Shown: positions 7,641 through 16,079, counted from the first letter of the stretch. The stretch: 25,999 bases of DNA from UBA11164 sp034376725 (GCA_034376725.1 JAXMJH010000038.1:1-25999), one strand, 5' to 3'. Notes: a model not told the origin generated them from the letters alone. Program-made: numbers and translations.

Positions 7641-9355
7641 TCGGGGAGCAGGCCGTTGGACCGATACGGGCGCAGCAGCTCGGCAAGGCGCTCGGGCGTG
7701 TTCTGGCGCCAGGCGTCGGGCGGGACGAAATCGCGGTCCAGTTTGCCGGCCGCCTTGGCCTGGTCGGCCAGCGCGTCGATGAACCGGGCATCGCTGACTG
7801 CCAGCATGGCGATCACGCATTCCTCGTCGCTGCGGCCGCGCAGATCGGCGACGCCGTATTCAGTGATGAAGATATCGCGCAGGTGGCGCGGGATGGTGGT
7901 ATGGCCATAATTCCACAGCACACTGGGCTGCACCTTGCCGCCCGATTCGCGGGTGCTGCGCAGCATCAGTACCGAGCGGCCTTCCTCCAGCGCATGCGCC
8001 ATCGCCACGAAGTTGTACTGCCCGCCCACACCGGACACCACGCGGCCATCGTCCAGCGCATCCGATACCGCAGCGCCCAGCGCGGTGGCCATCATGCAGG
8101 TGTTGAAGAACCGCGCATCGCGACGCTGCAGCCGCTCCAGCGCTTCCCGGCCGCCATAGAGCTGATTGATCTGCGATACACGGGTCATGCCGATCCGCGC
8201 GCGGGCCTCGGGCGGCATCTCGCGCAGCCAACCATAGAAATCGTGCGACCCCAGGAAAAATGCCGCGTGCAGGTACTGGCCTTCCTCGGCGATGCGGGCC
8301 CGGTCGGCTTCATCGTCCTCGCCGCGCGCCACCCGCAGCATCAGATCGAAGTCGTCGATCACCTTGCGTTTGATCACATCCACATCGACCAGTCGCATGA
8401 ATCCGTCGGTGATCATTTCGCTGGCGCCGTACAGGCCGGCGCCGAACTCGCCCAGGCCGCCCCAGGCGCAGTGCAGCGGGGACTCGTGCAAGCCGGGCGT
8501 GAGCGATTCCAGTAACTGGCGGTATTCCGAATTGCGGGTGTGGCGCAGCGCCACGGCATGGCTGAGCGCGTCGCTGAGCGCGCCGATGCCGATCTGCAAC
8601 GTGCCGCCGTCACGCACCAGCGCGCTGGCATGCAGGCCGATGGCGTGTTCGGCATCGGAAACCGGTCCGCGCGGCACGGCAAACAGCTTCGGCACCGGTG
8701 CCGGGTAGTCCAGCACCGCATCGAAATAGTCCGGAGCGACTGCCGCATCGCCGTCCATGAACGGCAGGTCCGGGTGAATCACCGCAATCAGGGTTGGCCT
8801 TGGCTTGCCGAGCCGAGCCATTTCATCCACGGCATCGAAGGTCAGATCCGGGTTGCAGCTCAGGCTCAGGCGTTCGCCACCGGGCTCGCGCGCCACCAAC
8901 TGCACCAGGGCATTCGGCCCGCGCTGCGCGACGGCGCTGGCGGCGTGGGTGTAGTTGAGGTTGTTGTAATGCCGCTGCGCGTCGGGTGCGCCGAGCAGGG
9001 CGCCCGACTGAATGTAGAACTCTTCGATACGGACATGGCTCGGTATCTGCCCGGCCTTCTGCGCCGGCACATGGTCGAGCACCGGAAAATCGGCGCCAAA
9101 GTGCCGATCGAGAAAGGGTTTGAGGAAGCGTCGCTGCAAACCGCTGCCCGTTGGCGGCGGAGTCAGCGACAGCGCGGTCATCAGGTGCAGCGAATGATCC
9201 GGTTTCTGCGCGACATGCCGGTAGATGGCATTGAGCAGGCCGTGCGGCTTGCCCAGGCCCAACGGCGCGGCGATGACCAGATTCGGGCCGGTCCGGCCGA
9301 GCAGAAAATGCAGCGCATCTTCGAAGGAGGTGAGGCGCTCTGGACGATTCGTCAT
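7400..9355 (-). CDS. Acetyl-CoA hydrolase/transferase-family protein (long form)
   Basis: A 651-residue member of the acetyl-CoA hydrolase/CoA-transferase family, which moves or hydrolyses the CoA thioester of short acyl groups. The C-terminal catalytic half is clear: SGVGGQYNFVAMAHALEEG (the GxGGQ.(D/N)F motif), a WNYGHTTIPRHLRD stretch, then ITEYGVADLRGRSDEE, where classical members have VTEYGVA.LRGKS. The N-terminal half begins with a P-loop-like APLGLGKPHGLLNAIY stretch. Length exceeds the classical 500 residues and agrees with a longer gammaproteobacterial branch I recall. The start is either ATG 9355 or TTG 9361; AGGCGG is better spaced for the TTG. It lies 90 bases downstream of ompW on the same strand. 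Substrate cannot be told from sequence. Confidence 0.85.
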   Translation of the reverse strand: MTNRPERLTSFEDALHFLLGRTGPNLVIAAPLGLGKPHGLLNAIYRHVAQKPDHSLHLMTALSLTPPPTGSGLQRRFLKPFLDRHFGADFPVLDHVPAQKAGQIPSHVRIEEFYIQSGALLGAPDAQRHYNNLNYTHAASAVAQRGPNALVQLVAREPGGERLSLSCNPDLTFDAVDEMARLGKPRPTLIAVIHPDLPFMDGDAAVAPDYFDAVLDYPAPVPKLFAVPRGPVSDAEHAIGLHASALVRDGGTLQIGIGALSDALSHAVALRHTRNSEYRQLLESLTPGLHESPLHCAWGGLGEFGAGLYGASEMITDGFMRLVDVDVIKRKVIDDFDLMLRVARGEDDEADRARIAEEGQYLHAAFFLGSHDFYGWLREMPPEARARIGMTRVSQINQLYGGREALERLQRRDARFFNTCMMATALGAAVSDALDDGRVVSGVGGQYNFVAMAHALEEGRSVLMLRSTRESGGKVQPSVLWNYGHTTIPRHLRDIFITEYGVADLRGRSDEECVIAMLAVSDARFIDALADQAKAAGKLDRDFVPPDAWRQNTPERLAELLRPYRSNGLLPDYPMGSDFTEVEQRLVRALSWLKERTATRAGKARLLARAAFDRGGDDREALQRMDLSAPTGMAERIEARLLKIALGETAG

Positions 9356-9445
9356 GGGCAAAGAGTACCGCCTGGCACGTCCGTGTGTCCGAGGCGGCGA
9401 GGAGAGTGCATCAGTGTGCGGACTGTCGTCGGTCCGGGGACCGGA

Positions 9446-10072
9446 TCAGAAGCGATAGCCCAGCATCACGCTGTAGACCAGCGGATCGATATTGACCTTG
9501 CCGACATTGGCGCCGTTGACGTACACGCCGCTGTCGATGTCGATCCAGCGTATGTCTCCGATCAGTTCGAAGCGCTCGGTCAGCTTAACGACGACACCAC
9601 CCTGGAACGCTACGCCCCAGCTGTTGTCGACGGCGACATCGGCACCGGCCAGCGGACCGCGTGCGTCCTCATCGTGCAGCCAGGTGTAGTTGATGCCCAG
9701 ACCGAGGAACGGATTCACCTTCGACTCGGGCATCAAGTAGTACTGCAGACTGAGCGTCGGCGGCAGGTGGCTGACATCCACGGCCTTGGCGCCATTGACG
9801 CTGACCGTGTGGTCGAACTTGCTGGAGGCCAGCAGCTCGACGGCGATGTTGGGGGTGAAGTGGTAGCCGATGGTCAGGCCCAGCTGGGTGTTGGAATCGA
9901 CGCTCGACTCGAGCGCACCGCCGGCCAGTCGGCCATTGTCGTTTTTCGGGTCGACCACGGTGACGCCGGCGCGGACAAACCAGTCCTGTGCCTGGACTTC
10001 GGCAAACGGGGTGATGGTCAGGGCGAGAGCCAGAGCGGCGGCAAGCGGAGCGGGGCGAAGCATGGAGTTCAT
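9446..10072 (-). CDS. ompW: OmpW-family outer membrane beta-barrel protein
   Basis: A 208-residue protein with a signal peptide (hydrophobic 8-22, cleavage after VQA at residue 28) and mature N terminus QDWFVRAGVTVVDPKNDNG, as in OmpW. Alternating hydrophobic strands follow, including LGLTIGYHFTPNIAVELLA and VNPFLGLGINYTW, and the chain ends in GYRF with the terminal Phe recognised by the BAM machinery. OmpW forms an eight-stranded barrel in the outer membrane, thought to pass small hydrophobic molecules. AAGGA lies about 9 bases upstream of ATG 10072. A short hairpin without a T-run (9430-9443) sits just past the stop, so readthrough into the hydrolase gene is possible. Confidence 0.93.
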   Translation of the reverse strand: MNSMLRPAPLAAALALALTITPFAEVQAQDWFVRAGVTVVDPKNDNGRLAGGALESSVDSNTQLGLTIGYHFTPNIAVELLASSKFDHTVSVNGAKAVDVSHLPPTLSLQYYLMPESKVNPFLGLGINYTWLHDEDARGPLAGADVAVDNSWGVAFQGGVVVKLTERFELIGDIRWIDIDSGVYVNGANVGKVNIDPLVYSVMLGYRF

Positions 10073-10559
10073 CGTGACTGTCCTTGAAGGGTTGAGAAGT
10101 TGCGTCCAGTTTCGGCGACCTGCGGTGCGCCGGCCTTGAGTCTAGTCAAAATTCCGTTAAAAAAACTTTCGAGTGGGTTGGGATTTCCTTACGCGCAATC
10201 CGAATCGAGCGCCCGGCCTGCTTGAACGCAGCCGACCGGGCGCGGGCGCAGCCCAAGCGAAGGCGTAGCGGCCGAAGGCCGGGACCGCCAGGACACCCAT
10301 CGAAACCCGGCAGATCCCGTTGACCTAAACATCCCGGTCGCGGGCGTGACTCGCTCCTACAGATCGTGGCCATCTCTCGTGTGCCAGTAGACTGGATTGC
10401 AGCGCAGCGAAAATCCGGGACCGCTCAGCCCGACCTCCGCAAGCGTCCGATGCGCACCTTCGAGACACTCCAGGCCCGTCGGGCCGAGTGCGTGGCAGCG
10501 CCCAGGCCCGCGCGCCTGCACCACGACGAAACGCCTGTCTACGGGATCGCAGGACGCAC
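10073..10559. other. Intergenic region with dispersed repeats
   Basis: About 490 bases between the divergent ompW and BlaI-like genes. Bases about 10225-10300 carry a decayed relative of the GCGAAGGCG/CGGCC repeat found at 3324 and 12336. A second REP-like copy lies at 10394-10419. No coding frame looks real. Confidence 0.6.
10394..10419. repeat. Dispersed REP-like hairpin, copy 2
   Basis: Twenty-six bases are identical to 3256-3281. The left arm is shorter here (CTGGATT instead of CCCGGATT), leaving a stem of GGATT/AATCC. Confidence 0.7.
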
Positions 10560-10612
10560 TTGACAGATACAATTACAGCTGTAATCTAGCGCAAGGTTTA
10601 CAGGTGTAATCA
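10560..10612 (+). promoter_or_regulatory. Promoter with two BlaI/MecI-type operators
   Basis: TTGACA at 10560-10565 is a perfect -35; TAATCT at 10582-10587 is a plausible -10 at 16-bp spacing. Operator 1, ATTACAGCTGTAAT (10572-10585), is a perfect palindrome in the spacer overlapping the -10. Operator 2, TTTACAGGTGTAAT (10597-10610), differs at two positions in symmetry and lies between the start site and the ATG. Both have the TACA-NN-TGTA core bound by BlaI/MecI dimers. The centres are 25 bp apart. The repressor encoded at 10615 is the obvious ligand, giving autoregulation. Confidence 0.8.
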
Positions 10613-10614
10613 CA

Positions 10615-10983
10615 ATGCAGATCAGCGAAGCCGAAAGTCGGGTCATGGAGGCGCTCTGGCGCGACAGCCCGCGCAGCGCCGAAGACGTGGTCGCCGAGCT
10701 GGCCGAGCCAAACGGCTGGGCCGAGGCCACGGTCAAGACCTTGCTCAACCGACTGCTCAACAAGGGCGCGATATCCGCCGAGCGCGATGGTCGCCGCTAC
10801 CTGTATGCCCCTGTGCTGCGGCGCGAGGACTGGCTGCGCGGCGAGAGCGAGAGCCTGCTCGACCGTCTGTTCGGCGGCCAGGTGGCACCGCTGGTTGCGC
10901 ACTTCTCCCAGCGCCGCAAGCTCAGCCCGGATGACATCGCCGAACTGCGCAAATTGATCGAGGAGCTCGACGATGAGCAGTGA
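10615..10983 (+). CDS. BlaI/MecI-family transcriptional repressor
   Basis: A 122-residue winged-helix repressor. The N-terminal half (ISEAESRVMEALWRDSPRSA, then WAEATVKTLLNRLLNKGAIS and ERDGRRYLYAP) follows the BlaI family closely, including the recognition helix with TVKTLLNRL. The C-terminal helices (60-122) would dimerise and hold the site cut on induction. Its own promoter carries two TACA/TGTA palindromes. The stop TGA (10981-10983) lies inside the next gene, whose ATG is at 10973, an 11-base overlap implying translational coupling to the sensor protease. No beta-lactamase is nearby, so the regulon is unlikely to be simple beta-lactam resistance and may concern envelope stress; that is inference. 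Confidence 0.92.
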   Translation: MQISEAESRVMEALWRDSPRSAEDVVAELAEPNGWAEATVKTLLNRLLNKGAISAERDGRRYLYAPVLRREDWLRGESESLLDRLFGGQVAPLVAHFSQRRKLSPDDIAELRKLIEELDDEQ

Positions 10984-12262
10984 TCTCGCCCACGACCTGA
11001 TGGCCTTCCTGACCGAAACCACCCTGGCCGGTTCGGCGGCGATGATCCTGGTGCTTTCGATGCGCGCTACGGTGCGCCGCTGGTTCGGCGCCGGCATCGC
11101 CTACGCGCTGTGGATACTGATCCCGGTTGCCATGCTGGCGGTGCTGGTGCCGGCGGGTGTCCGGCCTGAAGCGATGCAGGCGATGGCGGTCACCGTCGGA
11201 GCGCTGCCCGAAGCCATCGAGGGGTCTGTGGGCGCCAGCAGCCTGGGCCTGACATCGGCCGGCTGGCTGCTGGTCTGGCTGGTCGGCGCGCTGGCGGTCG
11301 GCTGGCGGCTGACCGGTCAGCAACGGCGGTTCATCGCCTCGCTCGGACCCGTGTCCGCAGACCCGCAAGGCCTGCTGCGGGCCGACGCCAGCGCCGGATT
11401 GCCGGCAGTGATCGGTGCGTTCCGCCAGCGGATCGTGGTGCCCTGCGATTTCGAGCAGCGCTTCGACGCTGAGCAGCGCGCACTGGTACTGCATCACGAA
11501 CGCATCCATGTCGCCCGCGGCGACACCCGGATCAACGCGCTGGTTGCCACGCTGCGCTGCCTCCACTGGTTCAATCCGCTGGTTCATCTGGCCGCCGAGC
11601 GGTTCCGTCAGGACCAGGAGCTGTCCTGCGATGCTCGGGTCATCGCCGATCACCCCCGCGCGCGCCGCCGTTACGGCGAGGCGATGCTGAAAACCCACCT
11701 CTCTGCCGCAGCGTTGCCGCTGGGCTGCCACTGGTCCGGCTTCGGTCGGTCGACGTTGTTTCCACTCAAGGAGCGCATTGCCATGCTCAATACCCCCACC
11801 CCTTCCGTCGTTCGTCGCACTGCAGGCACCTTCGCCATCGGTTCGCTCTGCGCGTTGATCGCGCTTTCGGCATCGGCGCTGGATGTCGGCTCCGGCAGCG
11901 TCGCAGCGAGCGAGGATGTCAGCTATCGCCGCATGGCCCCGCCCGCCTATCCCGCCGAGGCGCTGTCCAACCGCCAGCAGGGCGATGTAGTTCTGAAGGT
12001 GCTGGTGGCCGCCGACGGCACGCCACGGCAGATCGAGTTGGAGTCGTCCTCGGGCATCGAAACCATCGACCAGACGGCCCGGGAAGCGGTCGGCAAGTGG
12101 CAGTTCAACCCCGGCATGGAGAACGGCGAGCCGGTCGAGGGCTGGGTGCTGGTTCCGATCTCTTTCCAGTTGACGGAGCCAGCGGCACCCAGCCCGTCGC
12201 CAGCCGGCGAGGGCGGTATCGCCGTACTCGACGGCATCTACATCCGTCCGGCCGCAGAGTAG
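10973..12262 (+). CDS. BlaR1/MecR1-like M56 metalloprotease fused to a TonB C-terminal domain
   Basis: A 429-residue inner-membrane protein. Two or three hydrophobic segments in the first 110 residues lead to a zinc-protease domain with the HEXXH motif at H175-E176-R177-I178-H179, followed by WFNPLVHLAAERFRQDQELS, where the third ligand region of the family lies. After one more membrane segment (about 280-300), residues 316-405 form a TonB_C domain (PPAYPAEALSNRQQGDVVLK, ...AVGKWQFNPG). The penicillin-binding sensor domain of BlaR1 is absent; the TonB-like domain takes its place in the periplasm. In BlaR1 systems the protease leads to loss of the BlaI repressor upon signal. An in-frame ATG at 11783 (residue 271) has AAGGAG 9 bases upstream and would give a separate membrane-anchored TonB domain. 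Confidence 0.9.
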   Translation: MSSDLAHDLMAFLTETTLAGSAAMILVLSMRATVRRWFGAGIAYALWILIPVAMLAVLVPAGVRPEAMQAMAVTVGALPEAIEGSVGASSLGLTSAGWLLVWLVGALAVGWRLTGQQRRFIASLGPVSADPQGLLRADASAGLPAVIGAFRQRIVVPCDFEQRFDAEQRALVLHHERIHVARGDTRINALVATLRCLHWFNPLVHLAAERFRQDQELSCDARVIADHPRARRRYGEAMLKTHLSAAALPLGCHWSGFGRSTLFPLKERIAMLNTPTPSVVRRTAGTFAIGSLCALIALSASALDVGSGSVAASEDVSYRRMAPPAYPAEALSNRQQGDVVLKVLVAADGTPRQIELESSSGIETIDQTAREAVGKWQFNPGMENGEPVEGWVLVPISFQLTEPAAPSPSPAGEGGIAVLDGIYIRPAAE

Positions 12263-12701
12263 CGTCTGGATGCCGTTCCGGTGCGTGGCAGGTGCCGAGC
12301 GGTGGCTCGGTCGGCATCCGTCACTCCCGGCTTTCGGCCGCTGCGCGGCAACGCGGGCTTTCGCCCGCTGCGCCTTCGCTTCGCTCGGTGGTGCCGGCCG
12401 GAGTCCGGCGAGCAGTGCAGGGCAACGCGCGGGCTTCTTCCGCGCGGTGTGAGATGGGGTGTCCTTCTCTTTGGTTACGTTCTCTTCGACAAGCAAGAGA
12501 AAGTGACTCGCCTCCCGAAGGGCAGTGAAAGCTCTGGCATAGGCTCACGTGGCGGACGCGACGCTCCCCACTTGAAACCATCCATCCAGGGCGAACGCGA
12601 CACGCCGGAATTCGAAACTGCTCAACAAACCACCCGCCAAACGTACCCCGGCCTTGGAATGGCTTTCCATCCTGCAGGGCAACCGCAAAACCCTCAGACC
12701 C
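12263..12701. other. Intergenic region with inverted copy of the 55-bp repeat and a hairpin
   Basis: About 440 bases between the 3' ends of two convergent genes. It holds an inverse copy of the 55-bp unit (12336-12390) and a hairpin at 12480-12501 (TTCTCTT / AAGAGAA, 8-base loop) inside a stretch that I recall as a dispersed intergenic sequence of Xanthomonadales. No intrinsic terminator with a T-run was found and no coding frame looks real. Confidence 0.55.
12336..12390 (-). repeat. 55-bp repeat unit, inverted single copy
   Basis: The reverse complement matches the unit at 3324-3378 at about 53 of 55 positions, including GAGCGAAGCGAAGGCGCAGC. Here it occurs once, not in tandem. Confidence 0.8.
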
Positions 12702-14024
12702 TCAACCGCTTCGCTCACCCGCACCTGCACCCTGCCCCTGCAACTCGCGATAGCGCCGGCCCAGCCAGAGCGCAAGCACCAGCCAGACCGCAGCCAGCGG
12801 CACCGCGGTGAACGCGATGCCCGCCGCGCCCAGGCCCATCCAGATCAGCGCACCGTTGGCCCAGGCGCCGACCTGATCGCCGGCCCGGTAGACGAAGGTG
12901 TCGATCAGGTTCTTGGCCTTGTATTTGGTTTCCCGATCGAGCGGCACGTAAAGCGCCTCGCGCGAGGGCCGCGAGAACGCGAAGTTGGTGACCCGCCGCG
13001 CCACCGTGAACACCACCACCGAGGCCAGCACCGGCACCGCGCCCAGGCCGGCAAACCCGACGATGCTGATCAGCGGCAACGCCGCCAGGGTCAGGCCCAC
13101 GCCCAGCCGGGCCATCAGCCGGCCGGTGACGAAAACCTGAAACACCAGCGTGAGCGAATTCACCCAGATATCGACACTGGCGAAATACGCGGTCTGCGCC
13201 GCGCGGCCATCGATGGTGGCATCGACGATCTGCGCCTGAAGGAAATACAGGAACGTCGAGCCGATGGTGTACAGCAGCATGTAGCCGCAGATGCCCAGCA
13301 GATACGGCGAGCGCAGCGCCAGCCGGAAGCCATCGAGCGCGCTGCCGCCGATCGCATCGGCGTCGCGCTGACGCTGATCGGCATCCGCGCTACTCACCCG
13401 CCGGGTGATGGCGAACATGCACCACAGCGCCAGTTCCAGCAGCACCAGCGAGATCAACAGCAGCGAAGGCGCGCCCAGCACTTCCACCAGCCCGGCGGTC
13501 ACCAGCCCGCCGATCAACGCGCCCAGCGTGCCGCCGGCGGCGATCACGCCATACAGCCGGCGCGACTGCTCGCTGCGAAACACATCGGCCATCACCGCCC
13601 AGAACACCGACACCGCAAACAGATTGAACACGCTCACCCAGACGAAGAACACCCGCCCAGTCCAGACCTGCGCGCTCTCCGGCAGCAGGGTGAGCGCGCC
13701 GTAGAACACCAGCAGGCACAGCATCAGCAGCCGGTAGCTCCAGGCCACGAAGCGCCGGCGCGGCATGCGCGACACCAGCATCGAAAACAGCGGGCTGACG
13801 ATGACCGTGGCGATCAGCGTGGCAGTGAACAGCCACGGCAGATTGCGCACCCCGCCGGCCAGCCCCATCTGATCGCGGATCGGCCGCAGGATGAAATATC
13901 CGGCCATCAGCAACAGGAAATAGAGCAGCGACAGGCCGAGCACCTGCCACTCGTCGCGGCGCACGGTGAACAACTGCTGGAACACGCTGGGGCGGTCGGT
14001 CGACTCGGCGGCGGAAGCACTCAT
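12702..14024 (-). CDS. MFS-superfamily transporter, ATP:ADP antiporter-like
   Basis: A 440-residue polytopic membrane protein with about 11-12 hydrophobic segments. The first segments (VLGLSLLYFLLLMAGYFILR then PIRDQMG) resemble the start of bacterial members related to the NTT/ATP:ADP antiporters, where an LRPIRD-type motif follows TM1. A central Asp/Arg-rich loop (about 212-228) divides the two halves. Substrate is unknown; true nucleotide exchange is known from intracellular parasites, and free-living relatives transport other compounds. It starts 31 bases after the stop of the exported dehydrogenase gene on the same strand, so the two probably form an operon. Assignment to the superfamily is secure; the antiporter-like branch is less so. 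Confidence 0.75.
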   Translation of the reverse strand: MSASAAESTDRPSVFQQLFTVRRDEWQVLGLSLLYFLLLMAGYFILRPIRDQMGLAGGVRNLPWLFTATLIATVIVSPLFSMLVSRMPRRRFVAWSYRLLMLCLLVFYGALTLLPESAQVWTGRVFFVWVSVFNLFAVSVFWAVMADVFRSEQSRRLYGVIAAGGTLGALIGGLVTAGLVEVLGAPSLLLISLVLLELALWCMFAITRRVSSADADQRQRDADAIGGSALDGFRLALRSPYLLGICGYMLLYTIGSTFLYFLQAQIVDATIDGRAAQTAYFASVDIWVNSLTLVFQVFVTGRLMARLGVGLTLAALPLISIVGFAGLGAVPVLASVVVFTVARRVTNFAFSRPSREALYVPLDRETKYKAKNLIDTFVYRAGDQVGAWANGALIWMGLGAAGIAFTAVPLAAVWLVLALWLGRRYRELQGQGAGAGERSG

Positions 14025-14055
14025 GGGCGGTTGTCCTGGCAGAGGCTGGGCGGGT

Positions 14056-15234
14056 TCAGTAACCGCGCTCGATATCGACCACGTTCAGCAGCGGCGCGCC
14101 GGCGGCATAGCGGCGCAGGTTTTCCGCCACCAGTATCCAGTAGCGCTCGCCCTGGACATCCGAGCTGGCAGCCACATGCGGGGTGATGATCACGTTCGGC
14201 CGCGACCACAGCGTATGCCCGGCCGGCAGCGGCTCGGGCTCGGTGACATCCAGCCCGGCGCCGGCCAGCCGCCCCGAATCCAGCGCCGCGACCAGCGCAT
14301 CGGTGACCACGCTGCGGCCACGGCCGACATTGATGAACCAGCCGCCCGGCTTCATCGCCGCGAAAAACGCCGCGTCGAACAGATCGGTGGTTTCCGGCGT
14401 CAACGGCACCGCGCTGACCACCGCATCGGCGCGCGCAGCGAAGGCGTGCAGATCCTCGGGCAGGCCCACTTCGGCAACGAAATCCGGCCCCTCGCGCCGG
14501 CTGTTGCGGATGGCGATCACCCGCATGCCCAACGCATGCGCCCGACGCGCCACCTCGGTGCCGATGCCGCCCAGGCCGACCACCAGCAAGGTGCGGCCAC
14601 CCACCTCGCGCATCTCCGGCTCATCGGCGGCGGCCAGCCACTGCCCGGCCTGCTGCGCCCGCCCGTACTGCGGCAGCCCGCGCCCGAGCGCCATCATCAT
14701 GGCGATGGCATGCTCGGCAATCGGCACCGCGCTGGTGCGCTGCATATTGGTCAACACGATGCCGGTTTCCGCCAGCCCCGGCACCGCCACGCAGCGCTCG
14801 GCGCCCACCGAAAGCAACTGAATCCAGTGCAGCCCCGGCGCCGCCGCCAGCAGCTCCGCGCTGCACACGCCGATCACCGCCTGCGCATCACGCGCCTGCC
14901 CGGCCAACGGCACATCGCGACTCAAAGCCACCAGCTCGACCCCCGGCACCACCGCCCGCAACCGATCCAGCTGCACATCATCGGCAAACGCCACCACAAC
15001 CTTCGTCGGCGCCCGCCACCCCGGCAGATCCCGCGACGCAACTGGACTCTCCGGCAACCCCAGCTCAGCAATCAGCGCCAACGCTTCGGGTCGCGCCTCT
15101 GTTTGCGCTTCTGATTGCGCTTCAGGCACCGCCGCAACGGCCAGGCCACTGCCGACCGACAACGCCAACCCGAACACCCACCCCAAATACCACAGGCGAT
15201 GCCACCCAACCCGAACTCCACAGTGACCAGACAT
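14056..15234 (-). CDS. D-2-hydroxyacid dehydrogenase with an N-terminal signal peptide
   Basis: A 392-residue NAD(P)-dependent D-2-hydroxyacid dehydrogenase, oxidising a 2-hydroxy acid to the 2-oxo acid or the reverse. Start ATG 15234 has GGGG about 7 bases upstream; an in-frame TTG at 15258 is the alternative. The Rossmann motif GLGGIG spans 220-225. The catalytic trio is in place: R305 in NVGRG, E334 in TEPEPLP and H353 in TPHVAAS. Residues 11-36 (RLWYLGWVFGLALSVGSGLA preceded by WH) form a hydrophobic leader with an Ala-rich cleavage region, followed by a linker of EAQ/EAR repeats (38-50). That would place a cofactor-dependent enzyme in the periplasm or anchored to the membrane, which is unusual. 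It is the first gene of a likely two-gene operon with the transporter downstream. Confidence 0.88.
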   Translation of the reverse strand: MSGHCGVRVGWHRLWYLGWVFGLALSVGSGLAVAAVPEAQSEAQTEARPEALALIAELGLPESPVASRDLPGWRAPTKVVVAFADDVQLDRLRAVVPGVELVALSRDVPLAGQARDAQAVIGVCSAELLAAAPGLHWIQLLSVGAERCVAVPGLAETGIVLTNMQRTSAVPIAEHAIAMMMALGRGLPQYGRAQQAGQWLAAADEPEMREVGGRTLLVVGLGGIGTEVARRAHALGMRVIAIRNSRREGPDFVAEVGLPEDLHAFAARADAVVSAVPLTPETTDLFDAAFFAAMKPGGWFINVGRGRSVVTDALVAALDSGRLAGAGLDVTEPEPLPAGHTLWSRPNVIITPHVAASSDVQGERYWILVAENLRRYAAGAPLLNVVDIERGY

Positions 15235-15539
15235 CACAGCACCCCGAAGTGGCCGCAAAGCCGCAGCTTAGCGCAGACAAGCCGGTGTGTTCGGCGCCGG
15301 GAGTGCTGGCGGTAGGTAATGCTTGTCACCGCAGGGGTAGATTTGGGACCAACGCGGGTGGTGGAACCGCAAACGCTGCCGGATTAGGCTGCATGCTTAG
15401 GCTGTGTCATCGGTGTAATATATTGTTATCGTTTGGCTTTTCCCTGCCCAATCGCACCCAAAGGCCGGCTTGGGCTGCGGGTTTCCACGGCGATTCGCCG
15501 TCGAATAGTAGCCATTGCACACAGGCCCCGTCGCTTCCC
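15235..15539. other. AT-richer intergenic region at the left edge of the accessory island
   Basis: About 300 bases. From roughly 15400 the base composition shifts toward A/T (for example GTAATATATTGTTATCG near 15413-15429). It probably holds the promoter of the membrane protein gene, but I could not fix a -35/-10 pair. No gene seen. Confidence 0.5.
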
Positions 15540-16079
15540 ATGAATCGTTGGATCTTCGCGCTCGTTCAGTTCTTCCCGCTGTCGTTTTTTGCGACGTACG
15601 CGTTTTGGCATGGCGCGCCAACCAACGATCGTTGGGTTGAATCATTTCAGCTGGCCGCACTGGCTGGGTTGATTCAGCTAGCTATTGTCTTTCCTCAGTC
15701 ACGCCCCGCCAATCGCCTCGTCTTGGCCGGCAACCTTTACCTCATTTTTGGCGGCTTGGCGACCATTACGCATCAGTGGTGGCTCCTACACGTCTACGAT
15801 CTACTCCGCGAATCCGCGATATTTATTTTCATGACCGTTGTTGGCATCGTTGCTACATTTGCGACGTCAGCCGGCTTCATAGGGATGTCTTCGGCCCCAC
15901 TCGGTCGCGTTCGAACGGCTTCCTACTGGCTGCTGGGAGCCACGGTTTTGGCTCTGCCCATATCTTTCGCGTTTTCCGGCAATCGCGCCTATGCGGCGGT
16001 GCTTCCAATAATTGTCTTGGCGGTGCTCCAACGCTATTTGGTGTTCCGCGTCCAACGTTCGTCGCAATGCAATGGCTAA
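15540..16079 (+). CDS. Hypothetical polytopic membrane protein
   Basis: A 179-residue protein I do not recognise. Five or six hydrophobic segments fill most of it: about 3-22 (WIFALVQFFPLSFFATYAFW), 34-50, 60-76, 90-115, 124-142 and 147-165. The chain starts MNRWIFALVQFFPLSF and ends in a basic tail VFRVQRSSQCNG. The frame continues upstream to 15249, but the added residues do not look like protein, so ATG 15540 is preferred; no good ribosome binding site precedes it. GC content is lower than that of the surrounding genes, consistent with acquisition from elsewhere. It stands alone between the dehydrogenase and transposon remnants; function cannot be inferred. Confidence 0.6.
   Translation: MNRWIFALVQFFPLSFFATYAFWHGAPTNDRWVESFQLAALAGLIQLAIVFPQSRPANRLVLAGNLYLIFGGLATITHQWWLLHVYDLLRESAIFIFMTVVGIVATFATSAGFIGMSSAPLGRVRTASYWLLGATVLALPISFAFSGNRAYAAVLPIIVLAVLQRYLVFRVQRSSQCNG

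Noticed and set aside
12654..14186. A 510-codon plus-strand frame opposite the MFS transporter
   Set aside because: Extremely His/Gln/Arg rich, a shadow of a hydrophobic membrane protein gene.
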